Positions 27,012 through 35,817 of a DNA stretch of 64,000 nucleotides are shown here, piece after piece. Position 1 is the stretch's first letter, and the number at the start of each line of letters is the position of its first letter. The notes below the pieces were generated by a model that saw only the letters and a program-made list of their open reading frames with translations, was not told the origin of the DNA and made no database searches. Position numbers and translations under genes: made by a program. The stretch comes from Lysinibacillus sp. 2017 (GTDB lineage Bacteria > Bacillota > Bacilli > Bacillales_A > Planococcaceae), in contig NZ_CP029002.1 in NCBI RefSeq assembly GCF_003073375.1, positions 978,001-1,042,000 on the forward strand, given 5' to 3'.

Positions 27012-29081
27012 ATGGAATTAAATCAATATTTAGAAATGTTCATTGAAGAAAGTAAAGAACATTTACAAGCATGTAGTGAACACTTATTAGAATTAGAAAA
27101 AAATCCTGAAGATTTAACGATTGTTGGTGAAATTTTCCGATCTGCACATACACTTAAAGGTATGTCTGCAACGATGGGGTTTGAAGATTTAGCGGATTTA
27201 ACACATAAGATGGAAAACGTGTTAGATGCGATTCGTAACGAAAAAATTAAAGTTACAGCAGAAATTTTTGATGTTGTATTTGAATCAGTTGATCACTTAG
27301 AAGCAATGGTATATGACATTGCAGACGGCGGAGACGGAAAACGTAACGTACAGTCAACAGTTGAACAACTAAAACGCATTGAGTCTGGAGAAACAACCCC
27401 AGCTAAACAAGTTGTTACATTAGCAACACAAGAAACGGTGGCTACTACTGCTGAACAAGTTGATTTTAAATTAATGTATGATGATTTTGAAAAAACAGTT
27501 TTACTACAGTCATCTGAACAAGAATTTAATGCGTATGAAATTTCAATTACTTTACGTGATGATTGCTTATTAAAAGCAGCACGAGTATATATGGTATTTG
27601 AAATCTTAGAGAAAAATGGGGATGTTATTAAATCTTCACCAACAGTTGATAAGTTAGAAGAAGAACAATTTGATAATGAATTCCATGTTGCTTATATTTC
27701 TAAAGAATGCGCAGAAGATTTACAAAAAATGCTAATGAAAGTTTCAGAAGTTGATTTAGTAGTAGTAAATGAAATTAATCAAGATGTATTTTTAGCTGCT
27801 TCAGGTGTTAAACAAGAACAAGAAGTACCACAAACAACTGCAACAGTTTCAAATGAGGCAACGCCAGTACAAACACCAAAAGCTGCATCAACTAGCAATG
27901 GAAACGGTAACGGTAAAGCGAATCATGCAACAAGTAAAACAATTCGTGTAAATATTGAACGTCTTGATATTTTAATGAACTTATTTGAAGAACTTGCAAT
28001 TGACCGTGGACGCTTACTTTCGATTGCAGCAGACATAAAACATGGAGAGCTAGATGATACAGTTGAACGTATGAGCCGCACGATGGGTGAATTACAAAAC
28101 ATTGTATTAACAATGCGAATGGTTCCAGTTGAAACAGTATTCAACCGCTTCCCGAAAATGGTACGTCAATTATCTCGTGATTTAAATAAGCAGATTACGC
28201 TTAATATTGTCGGTGCGGAAACAGAACTTGATCGTACAGTTATCGACGAAATCGGTGATCCACTTGTTCACTTAATTCGTAACTCAGTTGACCATGGTAT
28301 CGAAAGCCCTGAAGTGCGTCGTACAAAAGGGAAGCCTGAAGAAGGTACTGTTGAGCTTCGTGCATACCACAGTGGAAACTATGTATTTATCGAAATTGAA
28401 GATGATGGTGCGGGCATTAACCGTGATAAAGTACTTGCAAAAGCTCTTTCAAAAGGTGTTGTAACGCAAGAACAATCATTAACAATGACAGATAAACAAA
28501 TCAACGAACTGATTTTAGCATCTGGTTTCTCAACTGCAGATGTCATTTCGGACGTATCAGGCCGTGGTGTAGGTTTAGATGTTGTTAAAACAACAATTGA
28601 ATCATTAGGTGGGAATATTTCAATTGAATCTACACAAGATGTGGGTTCTGTATTCTCCATTCAATTACCATTAACATTATCGATTATTTCTGTCATGTTA
28701 GTTGAAATTGAAAGTGAAATTTATGCGATTCCACTATCATCAATTATTGAAACATCGATTATCCGTAATTCAGATATTTTAAATGCTCATAATCAAAAAG
28801 TAATTGATTTCCGTGGCAAAGTTGTTCCACTTGTATTCCTAGAAGAAATCTTTGAAGTGCCACGTCAAGAGAAAAATGACGATGGATTCTATTCAGTAGT
28901 CATCGTTCGTAAAGGCGATAAACTAGCAGGCTTAGTTGTTGACTCATTTATTGGTCAGCAAGAAATTGTATTGAAATCTTTAGGTAATTATTTAACAAAT
29001 ATTTTCGCTATTTCAGGTGCAACAATTTTAGGCAACGGTAAAGTGGCGTTAATTGTAGACTGTAACGCACTGTTGAAGTAA
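27012..29081 (+). CDS. cheA: Chemotaxis histidine kinase CheA
   Basis: Receptor-coupled histidine kinase that phosphorylates CheY and CheB. In 689 residues: P1 with phospho-acceptor H46 (SAHTLKG), a P2 region (about 150-260), a low-complexity linker containing NGNGNGK, P3 dimerisation, P4 ATPase with DPLVHLIRNSVDHG, DDGAGI and GRGVGLDVV, and a P5 CheW-like domain. The gene follows cheB after a short gap. Confidence 0.97.
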   Translation: MELNQYLEMFIEESKEHLQACSEHLLELEKNPEDLTIVGEIFRSAHTLKGMSATMGFEDLADLTHKMENVLDAIRNEKIKVTAEIFDVVFESVDHLEAMVYDIADGGDGKRNVQSTVEQLKRIESGETTPAKQVVTLATQETVATTAEQVDFKLMYDDFEKTVLLQSSEQEFNAYEISITLRDDCLLKAARVYMVFEILEKNGDVIKSSPTVDKLEEEQFDNEFHVAYISKECAEDLQKMLMKVSEVDLVVVNEINQDVFLAASGVKQEQEVPQTTATVSNEATPVQTPKAASTSNGNGNGKANHATSKTIRVNIERLDILMNLFEELAIDRGRLLSIAADIKHGELDDTVERMSRTMGELQNIVLTMRMVPVETVFNRFPKMVRQLSRDLNKQITLNIVGAETELDRTVIDEIGDPLVHLIRNSVDHGIESPEVRRTKGKPEEGTVELRAYHSGNYVFIEIEDDGAGINRDKVLAKALSKGVVTQEQSLTMTDKQINELILASGFSTADVISDVSGRGVGLDVVKTTIESLGGNISIESTQDVGSVFSIQLPLTLSIISVMLVEIESEIYAIPLSSIIETSIIRNSDILNAHNQKVIDFRGKVVPLVFLEEIFEVPRQEKNDDGFYSVVIVRKGDKLAGLVVDSFIGQQEIVLKSLGNYLTNIFAISGATILGNGKVALIVDCNALLK

Positions 29082-29102
29082 ATAGGATAAGAGGTGTAAA
29101 TT

Positions 29103-29549
29103 ATGACGAACGCTTTAGAGCAAAAAAATCTGAAAGTTATCGTATTCCAATTAGCAGATAAAGAATATGCAATTCCAGTTTCGCACGTAAAGGGTATTGA
29201 AAAATTAATGCATATTACACGTGTACCAAAAACAGTACGTTATGTAAAAGGAGTAATCAATTTACGTGGTGTTGTAACGCCTGTAATTGACTTACGTGAA
29301 CGATTCAATTTACCGATTTCAGGTAATGAAGATACAACGCGTATCATTATTATTGCGCTTGAAACAATGGAAGTTGGATTTGTCGTAGATTCAGCAAATG
29401 ATGTATTAGATATTGATGCGGATTCAATTGAGCAACAACCAGAAGTAGTAGGTTCTTTAGAAGAGGAATTTATTGCAGGTGTGGCGAAATTGGAAAACCG
29501 TTTATTAATTTTACTTCACTTAGATAAAGTGTTGAATCCACTAGATTAA
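29103..29549 (+). CDS. cheW: Chemotaxis coupling protein CheW
   Basis: Adaptor that joins CheA to chemoreceptors. It is 148 residues, a single SH3-like CheW domain. Visible motifs are YAIPVSHVKGIEKL, VKGVINLRGVVTPVIDLR and LLHLDKVL. AGAGGTG precedes the ATG. A perfect hairpin follows before cheC. Confidence 0.96.
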   Translation: MTNALEQKNLKVIVFQLADKEYAIPVSHVKGIEKLMHITRVPKTVRYVKGVINLRGVVTPVIDLRERFNLPISGNEDTTRIIIIALETMEVGFVVDSANDVLDIDADSIEQQPEVVGSLEEEFIAGVAKLENRLLILLHLDKVLNPLD

Positions 29550-29557
29550 CAATAATT

Positions 29558-29584
29558 TTCTAGGCAAGTGCGTCTTGCCTAGAA
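29558..29584 (+). other. Intercistronic hairpin between cheW and cheC
   Basis: An 11-base perfect inverted repeat (TTCTAGGCAAG at 29558-29568, complement at 29574-29584) with a 5-base loop. No T-tract follows (TCTATT), so it is unlikely to be an efficient terminator. It could be an mRNA processing or stabilising element in the long operon transcript. Confidence 0.7.
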
Positions 29585-29606
29585 TCTATTAAAGTAGGGA
29601 TCACAA

Positions 29607-30248
29607 ATGAACTTTAGTGACAATATCACTTCGCTCCATTTAGATGTCTTAAAGGAAATCGGTAACATTGGGGCTGCACATGCTGCAACGGCATTATCAG
29701 ATTTATTACAAAAGAAAATTGATATGCGCGTACCAAATGTTGAAATGGTTTCATTTAATGACATGATGGAACTAGCTGGTGGTTCAGAAAATGTTGTAGT
29801 CGGAATATTTTTACGCATTGAAGGTGACACGGAGGGTAGTATGTTTTTCGTATTACCAGTGGAACAAGCCAATCGTTTTATTCGACGTTTAATTCGTGAT
29901 GAATCATTTGATTTCTATTCACCAGATACTGTTTCTGAATTAGGTTTATCAGCAATGCAGGAAATGGGAAATATTTTATCGGGATCGTATTTATCTGCGT
30001 TATCGGATTTTACAGGTCTTAAAATTTTTCCAACTGTACCAGGCTTGAGTGTTGATATGTTTGGGGCAATCATTAGCATTGGTTTAATCGAATTATCACA
30101 AGTGAGTGATACTGTAATTGTAATTAATACATCCATTTATGAAGACGCCATTTCTGACAATGAAGAAGTACGAGGCCATTTCTTTTTACTACCAGATCCA
30201 GATTCGTTTGAAGCTATTTTTAAAGCATTAGGAGTACCAACTACATGA
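29607..30248 (+). CDS. cheC: CheY-P phosphatase CheC
   Basis: Phosphatase that dephosphorylates CheY-P and binds CheD in the Bacillus adaptation system. It is 213 residues with two phosphatase-type helices: [15 protein letters not shown] and [15 protein letters not shown], each holding the E-x-x-N pair. It resembles the core of FliY but lacks the FliM-like N-terminus and FliN domain. Overlaps cheD by four bases. Confidence 0.95.
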   Translation: MNFSDNITSLHLDVLKEIGNIGAAHAATALSDLLQKKIDMRVPNVEMVSFNDMMELAGGSENVVVGIFLRIEGDTEGSMFFVLPVEQANRFIRRLIRDESFDFYSPDTVSELGLSAMQEMGNILSGSYLSALSDFTGLKIFPTVPGLSVDMFGAIISIGLIELSQVSDTVIVINTSIYEDAISDNEEVRGHFFLLPDPDSFEAIFKALGVPTT

Positions 30249-30748
30249 TACTCTCTAATCTAAATGAAGTAGTTAAAGTAGGGATTGCTCAAATGGATGT
30301 AGTAAGGGTGCCGAAAACAATCCGTACTTCAGGATTGGGATCGTGTGTAGGTGTTGTCATTTATGATGAATCGAAAAAGATTGCTGGTATGGTCCATGTG
30401 ATGTTGCCAGATTCAAGTTTAGGTAGAACAGAAATGGTGAATGTTGCAAAATTTGCAGATACAGGTGTTAGTTCACTTGTTGATTTATTGAAACGTGAAG
30501 GCGCTCAAAGCTTTAAACTAAAGGCAAAAATCGCTGGTGGTGCACAAATGTTCCAATTTACGTCACATAAGGATTCAATGCGTATCGGACCAAGAAATGT
30601 GGAAGCTGTAAAAGCACAATTAAAAAAATTAAGTATTCCAATTGTTGCGGAAGATACAGGTGGAAATAGTGGTCGTACCATTGAATTTAATCCGGATACA
30701 AATATGTTGAATATCCGAACAGTTAATCAAGGAGTGAGTGAAATTTGA
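30245..30748 (+). CDS. cheD: Chemoreceptor glutamine deamidase CheD
   Basis: Deamidates chemoreceptor glutamines and stimulates CheC. In 167 residues the catalytic set is visible with family spacing: T28, C34 ([12 protein letters not shown]) and H51 ([10 protein letters not shown]). The gene overlaps cheC and the next small gene, implying coupled translation. Confidence 0.96.
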   Translation: MILSNLNEVVKVGIAQMDVVRVPKTIRTSGLGSCVGVVIYDESKKIAGMVHVMLPDSSLGRTEMVNVAKFADTGVSSLVDLLKREGAQSFKLKAKIAGGAQMFQFTSHKDSMRIGPRNVEAVKAQLKKLSIPIVAEDTGGNSGRTIEFNPDTNMLNIRTVNQGVSEI

Positions 30749-31122
30749 TGAATGGTTCAATTTTTTATAACTTTTGGGCAGCATTGTTTTCATTCGCTGT
30801 ATACTTTATTTGGGCAATTCAAGACCCATATGCAATGCCATGGCCAACAATTGGGATAGCGTTAGTATTCGCTGCTGTAGGTTATGTTGCAATGTATGTT
30901 ATTCGATATTTCATGGGGTATGTATTTTATACACCGGAAGCATTTGTGTATTCTGAAATAGAAGATGAACAAATCAATATGGAAGCAATGAGTGAAAATC
31001 AAAATCAGTTTGTGCCACAAAATGAACGTTCAACTGTTGAATTTGAAGAGGATAATACGGAAGAAATTGCAAAAGTAGTTCGTACGATGTTACACGGACA
31101 AGACGAAGCGGTTTCTAGATAA
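30748..31122 (+). CDS. Unknown two-helix membrane protein at the cheD-sigD junction
   Basis: A 124-residue protein I cannot assign to a known family. Two transmembrane helices (about 6-25 and 34-56) are followed by an acidic cytosolic or external tail ending in a short helix (EEIAKVVRTMLHG). The ATG at 30748 overlaps the cheD stop; a TTG at 30745 is equally close to AAGGAG. B. subtilis has no gene here. Being the last gene before the terminator that isolates sigD, it is probably co-transcribed with che genes; any role in motility is inference. Confidence 0.75.
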   Translation: MNGSIFYNFWAALFSFAVYFIWAIQDPYAMPWPTIGIALVFAAVGYVAMYVIRYFMGYVFYTPEAFVYSEIEDEQINMEAMSENQNQFVPQNERSTVEFEEDNTEEIAKVVRTMLHGQDEAVSR

Positions 31123-31152
31123 AAGAGTCGTATCTTTCGACTCTTTTTTTTT
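31122..31152 (+). terminator. Intrinsic terminator between cheD region and sigD
   Basis: AAAGAGTCG (31122-31130), a 7-base loop, then CGACTCTTT (31138-31146) running into a nine-T tract (31144-31152). It is well formed and should end much of the fla/che transcript before sigD. Confidence 0.9.
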
Positions 31153-31214
31153 ATGAAAAAAAGATATGTATATGTTGTGTCTCATTCTTCAGTCACATGT
31201 ATATTTGTGGTCTT

Positions 31215-31226
31215 TTTGGTATAATG
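31215..31226 (+). promoter_or_regulatory. Extended -10 promoter for sigD
   Basis: TGGTATAATG: a perfect TATAAT (31220-31225) with the TG extension one base before it. No good -35 box is seen 16-18 bases upstream. It lies after the terminator and about 40 bases before the sigD start, so it likely gives sigD its own vegetative transcription. Confidence 0.65.
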
Positions 31227-31267
31227 AATAATAATTATGCTTACATTTCGAAGAGAGGTGGATACGA

Positions 31268-32038
31268 GTGACTGAACAAGGACAATTAGATGAACAATCA
31301 CTATGGAATCGTTGGATAAATGAAAAAGATCCAGATGCAGGTGATATATTAATAAAAAAATATAAGCCACTCGTTTCGTATCATGTTCAGCGTATTGCCG
31401 TTGGATTACCTAAAAATGTTTCACGAGACGATTTAGTTAGTCTTGGGATGATGGGATTATTTGATGCGCTAAATAAATTTGATATTAATCGAGATTTGAA
31501 ATTTGATACATACGCATCGTTTCGTGTCCGTGGTGCGATTATTGATGGACTAAGAAAAGAAGATTGGTTGCCACGTTCTGCACGAGAGAAGGCGAAAAAG
31601 CTCGATGCTCAAATTGAAAGTCTAGAACAAAAGTTAATGCGCCATGCCACGCCTGAAGAATTAGCAGAACATATGAATTTACCAGTTGAAGAGATTTACC
31701 AAACATTTCATGAGCATTTCTTTTCAAATGTACTATCAATTAACGAACAATTGGATCAAGAAGACAGTGAAGGTAAAGCTTTTGTGATTCGTGATGATCA
31801 AACGAAAACACCAGAACAACACATGGTACATTCCGAGCTTTTAGGAGATTTAGCAGAAAATATTCAAAAACTTAATGAAAAAGAACAGCTTGTCATTAGT
31901 TTATTTTATACAGAAGAAATGACGCTGACAGAAATCGGTGAGATGTTGGAATTATCAACTTCACGAATTTCACAAATTCATTCAAAGGCGTTATTTAAAT
32001 TACGTAAATTATTATCTTCTGAAATGATTAATGCGTAA
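31268..32038 (+). CDS. sigD: RNA polymerase sigma factor SigD (motility, FliA/WhiG type)
   Basis: Alternative sigma factor for late flagellar, chemotaxis and autolysin genes. It is 256 residues, with region 2 (DLVSLGMMGLFDALNKFD and FDTYASFRVRGAIIDGLR), region 3 (DWLPRSAREKAKKL) and region 4 HTH (TLTEIGEMLELSTSRISQIHS, written in two blocks of the same helix-turn-helix). The start is GTG with GAGAGGTGG upstream. Unlike B. subtilis, a terminator and promoter separate it from the preceding operon. Confidence 0.96.
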   Translation: MTEQGQLDEQSLWNRWINEKDPDAGDILIKKYKPLVSYHVQRIAVGLPKNVSRDDLVSLGMMGLFDALNKFDINRDLKFDTYASFRVRGAIIDGLRKEDWLPRSAREKAKKLDAQIESLEQKLMRHATPEELAEHMNLPVEEIYQTFHEHFFSNVLSINEQLDQEDSEGKAFVIRDDQTKTPEQHMVHSELLGDLAENIQKLNEKEQLVISLFYTEEMTLTEIGEMLELSTSRISQIHSKALFKLRKLLSSEMINA

Positions 32039-32050
32039 GGAGAGATTTAT

Positions 32051-32362
32051 GTGAGTTTAAAGGGAGTAGAATTACAAATAGCAATCCCGAAAACATTTGA
32101 TGCTGGAAAAATTGCGGATCAGCATCAACAAAATACGATCAATCAACAATTACATGCGAATGAAGCATTAAAGCGTGAAATTGAACGAAAGCAATTTGCT
32201 GTGAACGAGTCAGAAGAATTGAATGCGATTAGTGAGGATGAGGACGAAAAGCGTTCAGGCTCCGACCACGATTCAGACCAAAAACAGAAGAAAAATAAGC
32301 AACAGCTAGAACAAAAAGCACAACATCCTTTTAAAGGGAATTTTTTCGATTTTAGCGGCTAG
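32051..32362 (+). CDS. Small charged protein between sigD and swrB
   Basis: A 103-residue soluble, charged, helix-rich protein. It opens SLKGVELQIAIPKTFDAGKI and ends HPFKGNFFDFSG. Proteins with a similar N-terminal pattern and an HP-x-KG-x3-D-x-S ending occur next to sigD in other Bacillaceae as far as I recall, but no function is known to me. GTG start with AAGGAGAGA upstream. Lacks helix-turn-helix, signal and membrane segments. Confidence 0.78.
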   Translation: MSLKGVELQIAIPKTFDAGKIADQHQQNTINQQLHANEALKREIERKQFAVNESEELNAISEDEDEKRSGSDHDSDQKQKKNKQQLEQKAQHPFKGNFFDFSG

Positions 32363-32370
32363 GAGAAATA

Positions 32371-32973
32371 ATGATAACAGCATTAATAATTACTTTATTT
32401 CTAATTCAACTTATTATGATATTTATTATCGTAATCTTAAATAGCAAAATTTCGAAGTTTAAGGATTTAGAACTTCGTCAAAATCAACTCATTGAAGAAA
32501 TGGACAATACAATTAGTGTTTATTTATTAGAAATGAAAGAAGAAAATGATCGCTTAATTGATGAATTAAAAAAATCAAATGTATCGGTTCCTAAAACCTC
32601 ACGCTATGAAGCATTACCTATTGAAAAATTGGCTGATTCTGTGAATGAAAATAGTCAACCTATGTCATTTTCTGAACCAGTTAATGTTGAGGAATCTCAA
32701 GAAGTCGAAACACCTCATGTCTATGTACCAGTGAAGCATGCTGCAAGTGCATATACGAAACAAAAAGCGCATGTGGCTATGGATCAAGAGATGGAAGAAG
32801 TACAAGCGGAACTTTTATCGATTAAAGAAAATCCACAACCCGTGAAAAAAGAGCAAACATACGAGCAACAAGTAGTAGCTCTTTATAAAGAAGGAAACAG
32901 CATTGAGGAGATTGCAAAGCTCATGCAACGTGGTAAAACTGAAATAGAATTACTCATTAAGTTTCATGCGTAA
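32371..32973 (+). CDS. swrB: SwrB-like swarming/flagellar assembly protein (YlxL)
   Basis: A 200-residue protein with an N-terminal transmembrane helix (about 2-23), a coiled coil (about 27-70, containing YLLEMKEENDRLIDEL), a variable middle and a conserved C-terminal helix-turn-helix-like end (LYKEGNSIEEIAKLMQRGK and TEIELLIKFHA). This layout and the position after sigD match B. subtilis SwrB, which promotes completion of the flagellar export apparatus. It is the last gene of the fla/che locus. Confidence 0.82.
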   Translation: MITALIITLFLIQLIMIFIIVILNSKISKFKDLELRQNQLIEEMDNTISVYLLEMKEENDRLIDELKKSNVSVPKTSRYEALPIEKLADSVNENSQPMSFSEPVNVEESQEVETPHVYVPVKHAASAYTKQKAHVAMDQEMEEVQAELLSIKENPQPVKKEQTYEQQVVALYKEGNSIEEIAKLMQRGKTEIELLIKFHA

Positions 32974-32978
32974 AGTAG

Positions 32979-33007
32979 TTGCACTTGCCACTTGAGTATG
33001 CTATATT
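32979..33007 (+). promoter_or_regulatory. Sigma-A promoter of rpsB
   Basis: TTGCAC (32979-32984), 17 bases, TATATT (33002-33007), with a TG one base before the -10 box. It lies just after the swrB stop and gives a leader of about 120 bases. Confidence 0.75.
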
Positions 33008-33014
33008 AACAACT

Positions 33015-33125
33015 GGTGTTAAACCAAATCACACGTATTCTGATGTAGTAAGTGGTGCTCACATGCTGTGGGTAGCTTGTTGCAGGTGAGGAATACGGAG
33101 GAAAAAAACCAAACATATTAGGAGG
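33015..33125 (+). promoter_or_regulatory. Structured rpsB 5' leader
   Basis: The leader between the promoter and rpsB can fold: CGTATTC (33034-33040) pairs with GAATACG (33091-33097), enclosing CTCAC/GTGAG and a CACA-TGC-TGTG hairpin near 33060-33070. The outer stem ends just before the ribosome binding sites. This layout suggests autoregulation by S2, as known for other ribosomal protein leaders; the exact class is not assigned. Confidence 0.5.
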
Positions 33126-33133
33126 AAACACTC

Positions 33134-33850
33134 ATGTCAGTAATTTCAATGAAACAATTACTTGAAGCTGGTGTACATTTCGGTCACCAAACTCGCCGTT
33201 GGAACCCAAAAATGAAGAAATATATCTTCGTTGAACGTAACGGTATCTATATTATCGATTTACAAAAAACGGTTAAAAAATTAGAAGAAGCATACGATTT
33301 CATGCGTCAAGTTGGTCAAGACGGTGGTAAAGTTTTATTCGTTGGTACGAAAAAACAAGCACAAGAAGCGATCAAAGATGAAGCAGAACGTTCAGGTAAC
33401 TACTACATCAACCAACGTTGGTTAGGTGGTACGTTAACTAACTTCGGTACGATTCAAAAACGTGTTAAACGTATGAAAGATATCGAAAAAATGGAAGAAG
33501 ATGGCACTTTCGCTGTACTTCCTAAAAAAGAAGTTATCCAACTTAAAAAAGAACACGAACGTTTAGTGAAATTCTTAGGCGGTATCCGCGATATGAAAGG
33601 CATTCCGGACGTAATGTTCGTAGTAGACCCTCGTAAAGAGCGTATCGCTGTTGCAGAAGCAATCAAATTAAACATCCCTCTAGTTGGTATCGTAGACACT
33701 AACTGTGATCCAGATGAAATTGATTACGTAATCCCTGCAAATGATGATGCTATCCGTGCTGTTAAATTATTAACTGCTAAAATGGCTGACGCTTTATTAG
33801 AAGCTAAACAAGGTGAAGAAGAAGCTCCAGTAGCAGAGTCTGCTGAGTAA
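33134..33850 (+). CDS. rpsB: 30S ribosomal protein S2
   Basis: Small-subunit protein of 238 residues. It starts [20 protein letters not shown] and has [23 protein letters not shown], and the [13 protein letters not shown] block typical of S2. The acidic tail ([13 protein letters not shown]) is normal for Firmicutes. AGGAGG precedes the ATG. It has its own promoter and terminator and is followed by tsf, the conserved pair. Confidence 0.98.
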   Translation: MSVISMKQLLEAGVHFGHQTRRWNPKMKKYIFVERNGIYIIDLQKTVKKLEEAYDFMRQVGQDGGKVLFVGTKKQAQEAIKDEAERSGNYYINQRWLGGTLTNFGTIQKRVKRMKDIEKMEEDGTFAVLPKKEVIQLKKEHERLVKFLGGIRDMKGIPDVMFVVDPRKERIAVAEAIKLNIPLVGIVDTNCDPDEIDYVIPANDDAIRAVKLLTAKMADALLEAKQGEEEAPVAESAE

Positions 33851-33861
33851 TTCACATCTAG

Positions 33862-33901
33862 AAAAGGTGATAAGTGGATAATACCCTTATCACCTTTTTT
33901 T
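33862..33901 (+). terminator. Intrinsic terminator after rpsB
   Basis: A 13-base stem, AAAAGGTGATAAG (33862-33874) with its complement at 33886-33898, an 11-base loop and a T-tract to 33901. It partly separates rpsB from tsf. Confidence 0.9.
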
Positions 33902-33930
33902 GAGAAAACTTTAATGAAATCAATGAATCG

Positions 33931-33959
33931 TTGAAAAATCGTTCAAATTCACTTAAAGT
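33931..33959 (+). promoter_or_regulatory. Candidate sigma-A promoter of tsf
   Basis: TTGAAA (33931-33936), 17 bases, TAAAGT (33954-33959). Located between the rpsB terminator and tsf, where a promoter is needed. Confidence 0.55.
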
Positions 33960-34006
33960 ATGTAGAGTAAAAGTAAATTTAATATATATCTTAGGAGGAA
34001 ACTCAC

Positions 34007-34891
34007 ATGGCAAACATTTCTGCACAATTAGTAAAAGAATTACGTGAAAAAACTGGCGCAGGTATGATGGACTGTAAAAAAGCGTTAGTACAAACTGAAG
34101 GTAATTTAGAAGCTGCTATCGATTTCTTACGTGAAAAAGGTTTAGCTGCTGCTAACAAAAAATCAGACCGTATCGCTGCTGAAGGTACAACTTACATTTT
34201 AGAAAACGGTAACGAAGCAATCCTTTTAGAAGTAAACGCTGAAACAGATTTCGTTGCAAAAAATGACAAATTCGTAGTATTAGTTGAAGAATTAGCTGCA
34301 CACCTTTTAGCTACTAAACCAGAATCAGTAGAAGCTGCTTTAGAAACTACAATTGGTGATGTTAAAGTTGCTGATTACATCTCAACTGCAATCGCGACAA
34401 TTGGAGAAAAAATCTCATTACGTCGTTTTGAAATTAAAACAAAAACAGATGCAGATGCATTTGGTGCTTACTTACACATGGGCGGCCGTATTGGTGTATT
34501 AGTAGTTCTTGAAGGTTCTACTGATGCTGCAGCTGCTAAAGATGTAGCTATGCACATCGCTGCTATTAACCCAACTTACGTTTCTCGTGATGAAGTTTCT
34601 GCAGAAGCAGTAGAACACGAACGCAAAGTATTAACTGAGCAAGCGTTAAATGAAGGTAAACCTGAAAATATCGTAGCGAAAATGGTAGAAGGTCGTCTTG
34701 GTAAATTCTTCGAAGACGTTTGTCTATTAGACCAAACTTTCGTTAAAAACTCTGACCAAAAAGTACGCACTTTCGTAGAATCAACTGGCGGTAAAGTAAC
34801 TGGCTTCGCACGTTACGCTGTTGGTGAAGGTATCGAAAAACGTGAAGATAACTTCGCTGAAGAAGTTATGAGTCAAGTAAAAGGTAACTAA
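34007..34891 (+). CDS. tsf: Translation elongation factor Ts
   Basis: Guanine nucleotide exchange factor for EF-Tu, 294 residues. The N-terminal UBA-like segment reads [20 protein letters not shown], and the core contains [11 protein letters not shown] and [21 protein letters not shown] precedes the ATG. Between terminators on both sides, it looks like a single-gene unit. Confidence 0.98.
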   Translation: MANISAQLVKELREKTGAGMMDCKKALVQTEGNLEAAIDFLREKGLAAANKKSDRIAAEGTTYILENGNEAILLEVNAETDFVAKNDKFVVLVEELAAHLLATKPESVEAALETTIGDVKVADYISTAIATIGEKISLRRFEIKTKTDADAFGAYLHMGGRIGVLVVLEGSTDAAAAKDVAMHIAAINPTYVSRDEVSAEAVEHERKVLTEQALNEGKPENIVAKMVEGRLGKFFEDVCLLDQTFVKNSDQKVRTFVESTGGKVTGFARYAVGEGIEKREDNFAEEVMSQVKGN

Positions 34892-34930
34892 TTAAATTAT
34901 CACTTAAATTATAAATTTGAGTAAAAAGAG

Positions 34931-34962
34931 TAGGGAGCACCATTTGCGTGTTCCCTATTTTT
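34931..34962 (+). terminator. Intrinsic terminator after tsf
   Basis: TAGGGAGCAC (34931-34940) pairs with GTGTTCCCTA (34948-34957), one G-U pair, 7-base loop, then five T. Confidence 0.82.
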
Positions 34963-35006
34963 ACAGAACGGTACTTTCTTTGAAATTCATTTTAAAGAAA
35001 GTGCGT

Positions 35007-35012
35007 TATAAT
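35007..35012 (+). promoter_or_regulatory. Candidate -10 box of pyrH with overlapping inverted repeat
   Basis: Perfect TATAAT at 35007-35012 but no clear -35 at 17 bases. A 9-base inverted repeat, ACTTTCTTT (34973-34981) and AAAGAAAGT (34994-35002), lies directly upstream where the -35 contact would be. It may be an operator or chance in AT-rich DNA. Confidence 0.45.
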
Positions 35013-35091
35013 GGGTGTGAGTGGAATAGTGTACATATGGAAATTGATGTATAGTATTTCCTTTTAAATAAATGAGTAACGGAGGTTTACT

Positions 35092-35817
35092 ATGAGTGTG
35101 TCACAATACAAACGAGTAGTAATTAAACTAAGTGGTGAAGCATTAGCAGGAGATTTAGGCTTTGGCTTTTCACCTGAAATGATCAAATCAATCGCAGGTG
35201 AAATTAAAGACGTAATCGATTTAGGCGTAGAAGTCGCTTTAGTAGTTGGTGGCGGTAATATTTGGCGTGGTAAAATTGGTGCTGAAATGGGAATGGAACG
35301 TGCCAATGCGGACTATATGGGGATGTTAGGTACAGTTATGAATGCACTAGCGCTTCAAGATTCACTTGAAAATCTAGGTGTTCCAACACGTGTTCAATCA
35401 TCAATCGTGATGACACAAGTGGCAGAACCTTATATTCGCCGTAAAGCAGTTCGTCATTTAGAAAAATCGCGTGTTGTGATCTTTGCAGCAGGAACAGGTA
35501 ATCCTTACTTCTCAACAGATACAACAGCAGCATTACGCGCAGCAGAAATTAATGCCGATGCAATTTTAATGGCAAAAAACAATGTTGACGGTGTTTATTC
35601 TGCAGACCCTAAACTAGATGCAACAGCTGTTAAGTACGACACACTTACGTACTTAGACGTTATTCAACAAGGTTTACAAGTAATGGATTCAACGGCTTCA
35701 ACATTATGTATGGATAATGATATTAAGCTAGTTGTGTTCAATTTATCAGAAGCTGGTAACATTAAACGTGCCGTTATGGGCGAAAAAATTGGAACAGTTG
35801 TTAGGAGAGATGCATAA
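35092..35817 (+). CDS. pyrH: Uridylate kinase
   Basis: UMP kinase of the amino-acid kinase fold, converting UMP to UDP in pyrimidine nucleotide synthesis. It is 241 residues with [33 protein letters not shown] and the C-terminal [15 protein letters not shown] precedes the ATG. Its stop overlaps the frr start, the usual pyrH-frr pair. Confidence 0.98.
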   Translation: MSVSQYKRVVIKLSGEALAGDLGFGFSPEMIKSIAGEIKDVIDLGVEVALVVGGGNIWRGKIGAEMGMERANADYMGMLGTVMNALALQDSLENLGVPTRVQSSIVMTQVAEPYIRRKAVRHLEKSRVVIFAAGTGNPYFSTDTTAALRAAEINADAILMAKNNVDGVYSADPKLDATAVKYDTLTYLDVIQQGLQVMDSTASTLCMDNDIKLVVFNLSEAGNIKRAVMGEKIGTVVRRDA

